Shown piece after piece: positions 63,439-64,000 of a stretch of 64,000 bases of DNA (position 1 is its first letter; every line of letters starts with the position of its first letter). The stretch is from DATJOJ01 sp035507035 (lineage in GTDB: Bacteria > Acidobacteriota > Terriglobia > Terriglobales > Acidobacteriaceae): contig DATJOJ010000055.1 of NCBI GenBank assembly GCA_035507035.1, positions 3,866-67,865 on the forward strand, in the 5' to 3' direction. A model generated the notes under the pieces. The model ran no database searches. It was given only the letters and a program-made list of their open reading frames with translations, and was not told the DNA's origin. A program made the translations under genes and the position numbers.

Positions 63439-63635
63439 GACGGGAAGGCCGCGGATGCAGCGTTTATGAGTCCGTGCGTCTCGTGCGACGAGAAGGCCAA
63501 AGCCACCGACCTGGTGTTTACCCATTACGCGCCATGAATTCACGTTTGCCAGCCGAAGTTGCTCTGTGAGAAGGTTCGCAGAGGGCTTCAGATCGCCGCG
63601 TTAGCGTTCTTCGCAAACCAGGAGGGAGATTCGCG

Positions 63636-64000
63636 ATGCCTGACACTTCGCAGTTCACGACCGACCGAACCCAACCAGGCCGGTGGACGATCACCTTTAG
63701 CAACCCGCCGATCAACATGTTTGTTCCCGCGACGATCGTTGAATTGAGAGCGCTGATGACCGAACTTGAGACGGACCCAGCTGTGAAGGTCGTCGTGTTC
63801 GAGTCGGCGAACCCTGATTTTTTCATCGCCCATCTCGATGTAGCGAAGGCAGCTGAGCGGCGAGAGATGCTGGGCCTTTGGCGCGACATTGTGCTGCGCC
63901 TCTCCTCCCCGCCCGTCGTGAGCATCGCCAAGATTCGCGGCCGCACGCGCGGCATCGGTAACGAGTTTGTGCTGGCTTGCGACATGCGTTTCGCCAGCCG
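63636..64000 (+). CDS. Enoyl-CoA hydratase/isomerase family protein, 3' end outside window
   Basis: 121 complete codons from ATG 63636, with GGAGGGAG 8 nt upstream. Sequence features are WTITFSNPPINMF (crotonase strand and NP turn), KVVVFESANPDFFIAHLD (A/G-F-x-A-oxyanion loop region; here DFFIAHLD in place of the usual AGADI) and PPVVSIAKIRGRTRGIGNEF with VLACDMRFAS (second oxyanion loop and helix). The gene runs off the window. The usual AGADL-like segment is altered, so the reaction may differ from hydration. Confidence 0.88.
   Translation, partial: MPDTSQFTTDRTQPGRWTITFSNPPINMFVPATIVELRALMTELETDPAVKVVVFESANPDFFIAHLDVAKAAERREMLGLWRDIVLRLSSPPVVSIAKIRGRTRGIGNEFVLACDMRFAS

Noticed and set aside
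1..64000. CRISPR array, rRNA genes, tmRNA and insertion sequences
   Set aside because: I looked for regularly spaced direct repeats, rRNA stretches, tmRNA ends and DDE-transposase signatures and found none by eye.

Overview
The window looks like chromosomal DNA from an acidobacterium of the Terriglobales (Koribacter / Sulfotelmatobacter type). This rests on style, not on a database match. The signs are moderately high GC, many secreted beta-propeller and parallel beta-helix proteins, CadC-like winged-helix/TPR regulators, and short REP-like intergenic elements with the core CTCAGGATGACAA. There are two tRNAs (Leu-GAG, Gln-CTG), no rRNA, and no CRISPR array or transposase that I could see.

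Layout. (1) 1-3344: a tightly coupled operon of a DNA cytosine-5 methyltransferase (cut by the window edge), a MutL/MORC-like GHKL ATPase and an unrecognised protein with a possible methyltransferase-like core. This is a plausible restriction/defence module and the best candidate for an under-described system. (2) 3345-15231: housekeeping. The minus-strand run gap, pgk, greB, a hypothetical gene, a macro-domain gene, tpiA, tRNA-Leu, secG and an MBL hydrolase is a glycolytic cluster split by unrelated genes. Around it lie a BKACE enzyme, a PPOX protein, a P-loop kinase and an isochorismatase-type hydrolase. (3) 15232-20208: a large secreted beta-helix protein divergent from a secreted PQQ-like propeller. 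(4) 20759-27249: a plus-strand cluster (VOC protein, NodB deacetylase, acyl carrier protein, FkbH, GNAT, TylF methyltransferase, family-2 glycosyltransferase) that looks like decoration of a surface glycan; the glycosyltransferase carries a frameshift. (5) 27510-34344: secreted proteins, namely a clan GH-A glycosidase, a second PQQ-like propeller, a small two-repeat protein, a multicopper oxidase and another propeller.

(6) 34590-41455: a TetR repressor divergent from an RND pump, adaptor and outer-membrane factor, with two inverted repeats in the shared promoter. (7) 41528-50475: a GH99-like secreted protein, tRNA-Gln, a HAF-repeat protein with a small CxxC protein, a CadC/TPR regulator and a secreted TPR protein. 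(8) 50742-60309: a lipid-modification locus. A cytochrome P450 and a membrane fatty-acid desaturase overlap by 4 bp and are divergent from a 1098-residue fusion of fatty acyl-AMP ligase, carrier protein and thioester reductase. An FNR-like box lies between them and an MMPL exporter is close by. (9) 60170-64000: a HAD hydrolase whose end overlaps the MMPL gene, a PoxB-type pyruvate oxidase, and the start of an enoyl-CoA hydratase-family gene.

Functions come from motif reading only. No similarity search was run.
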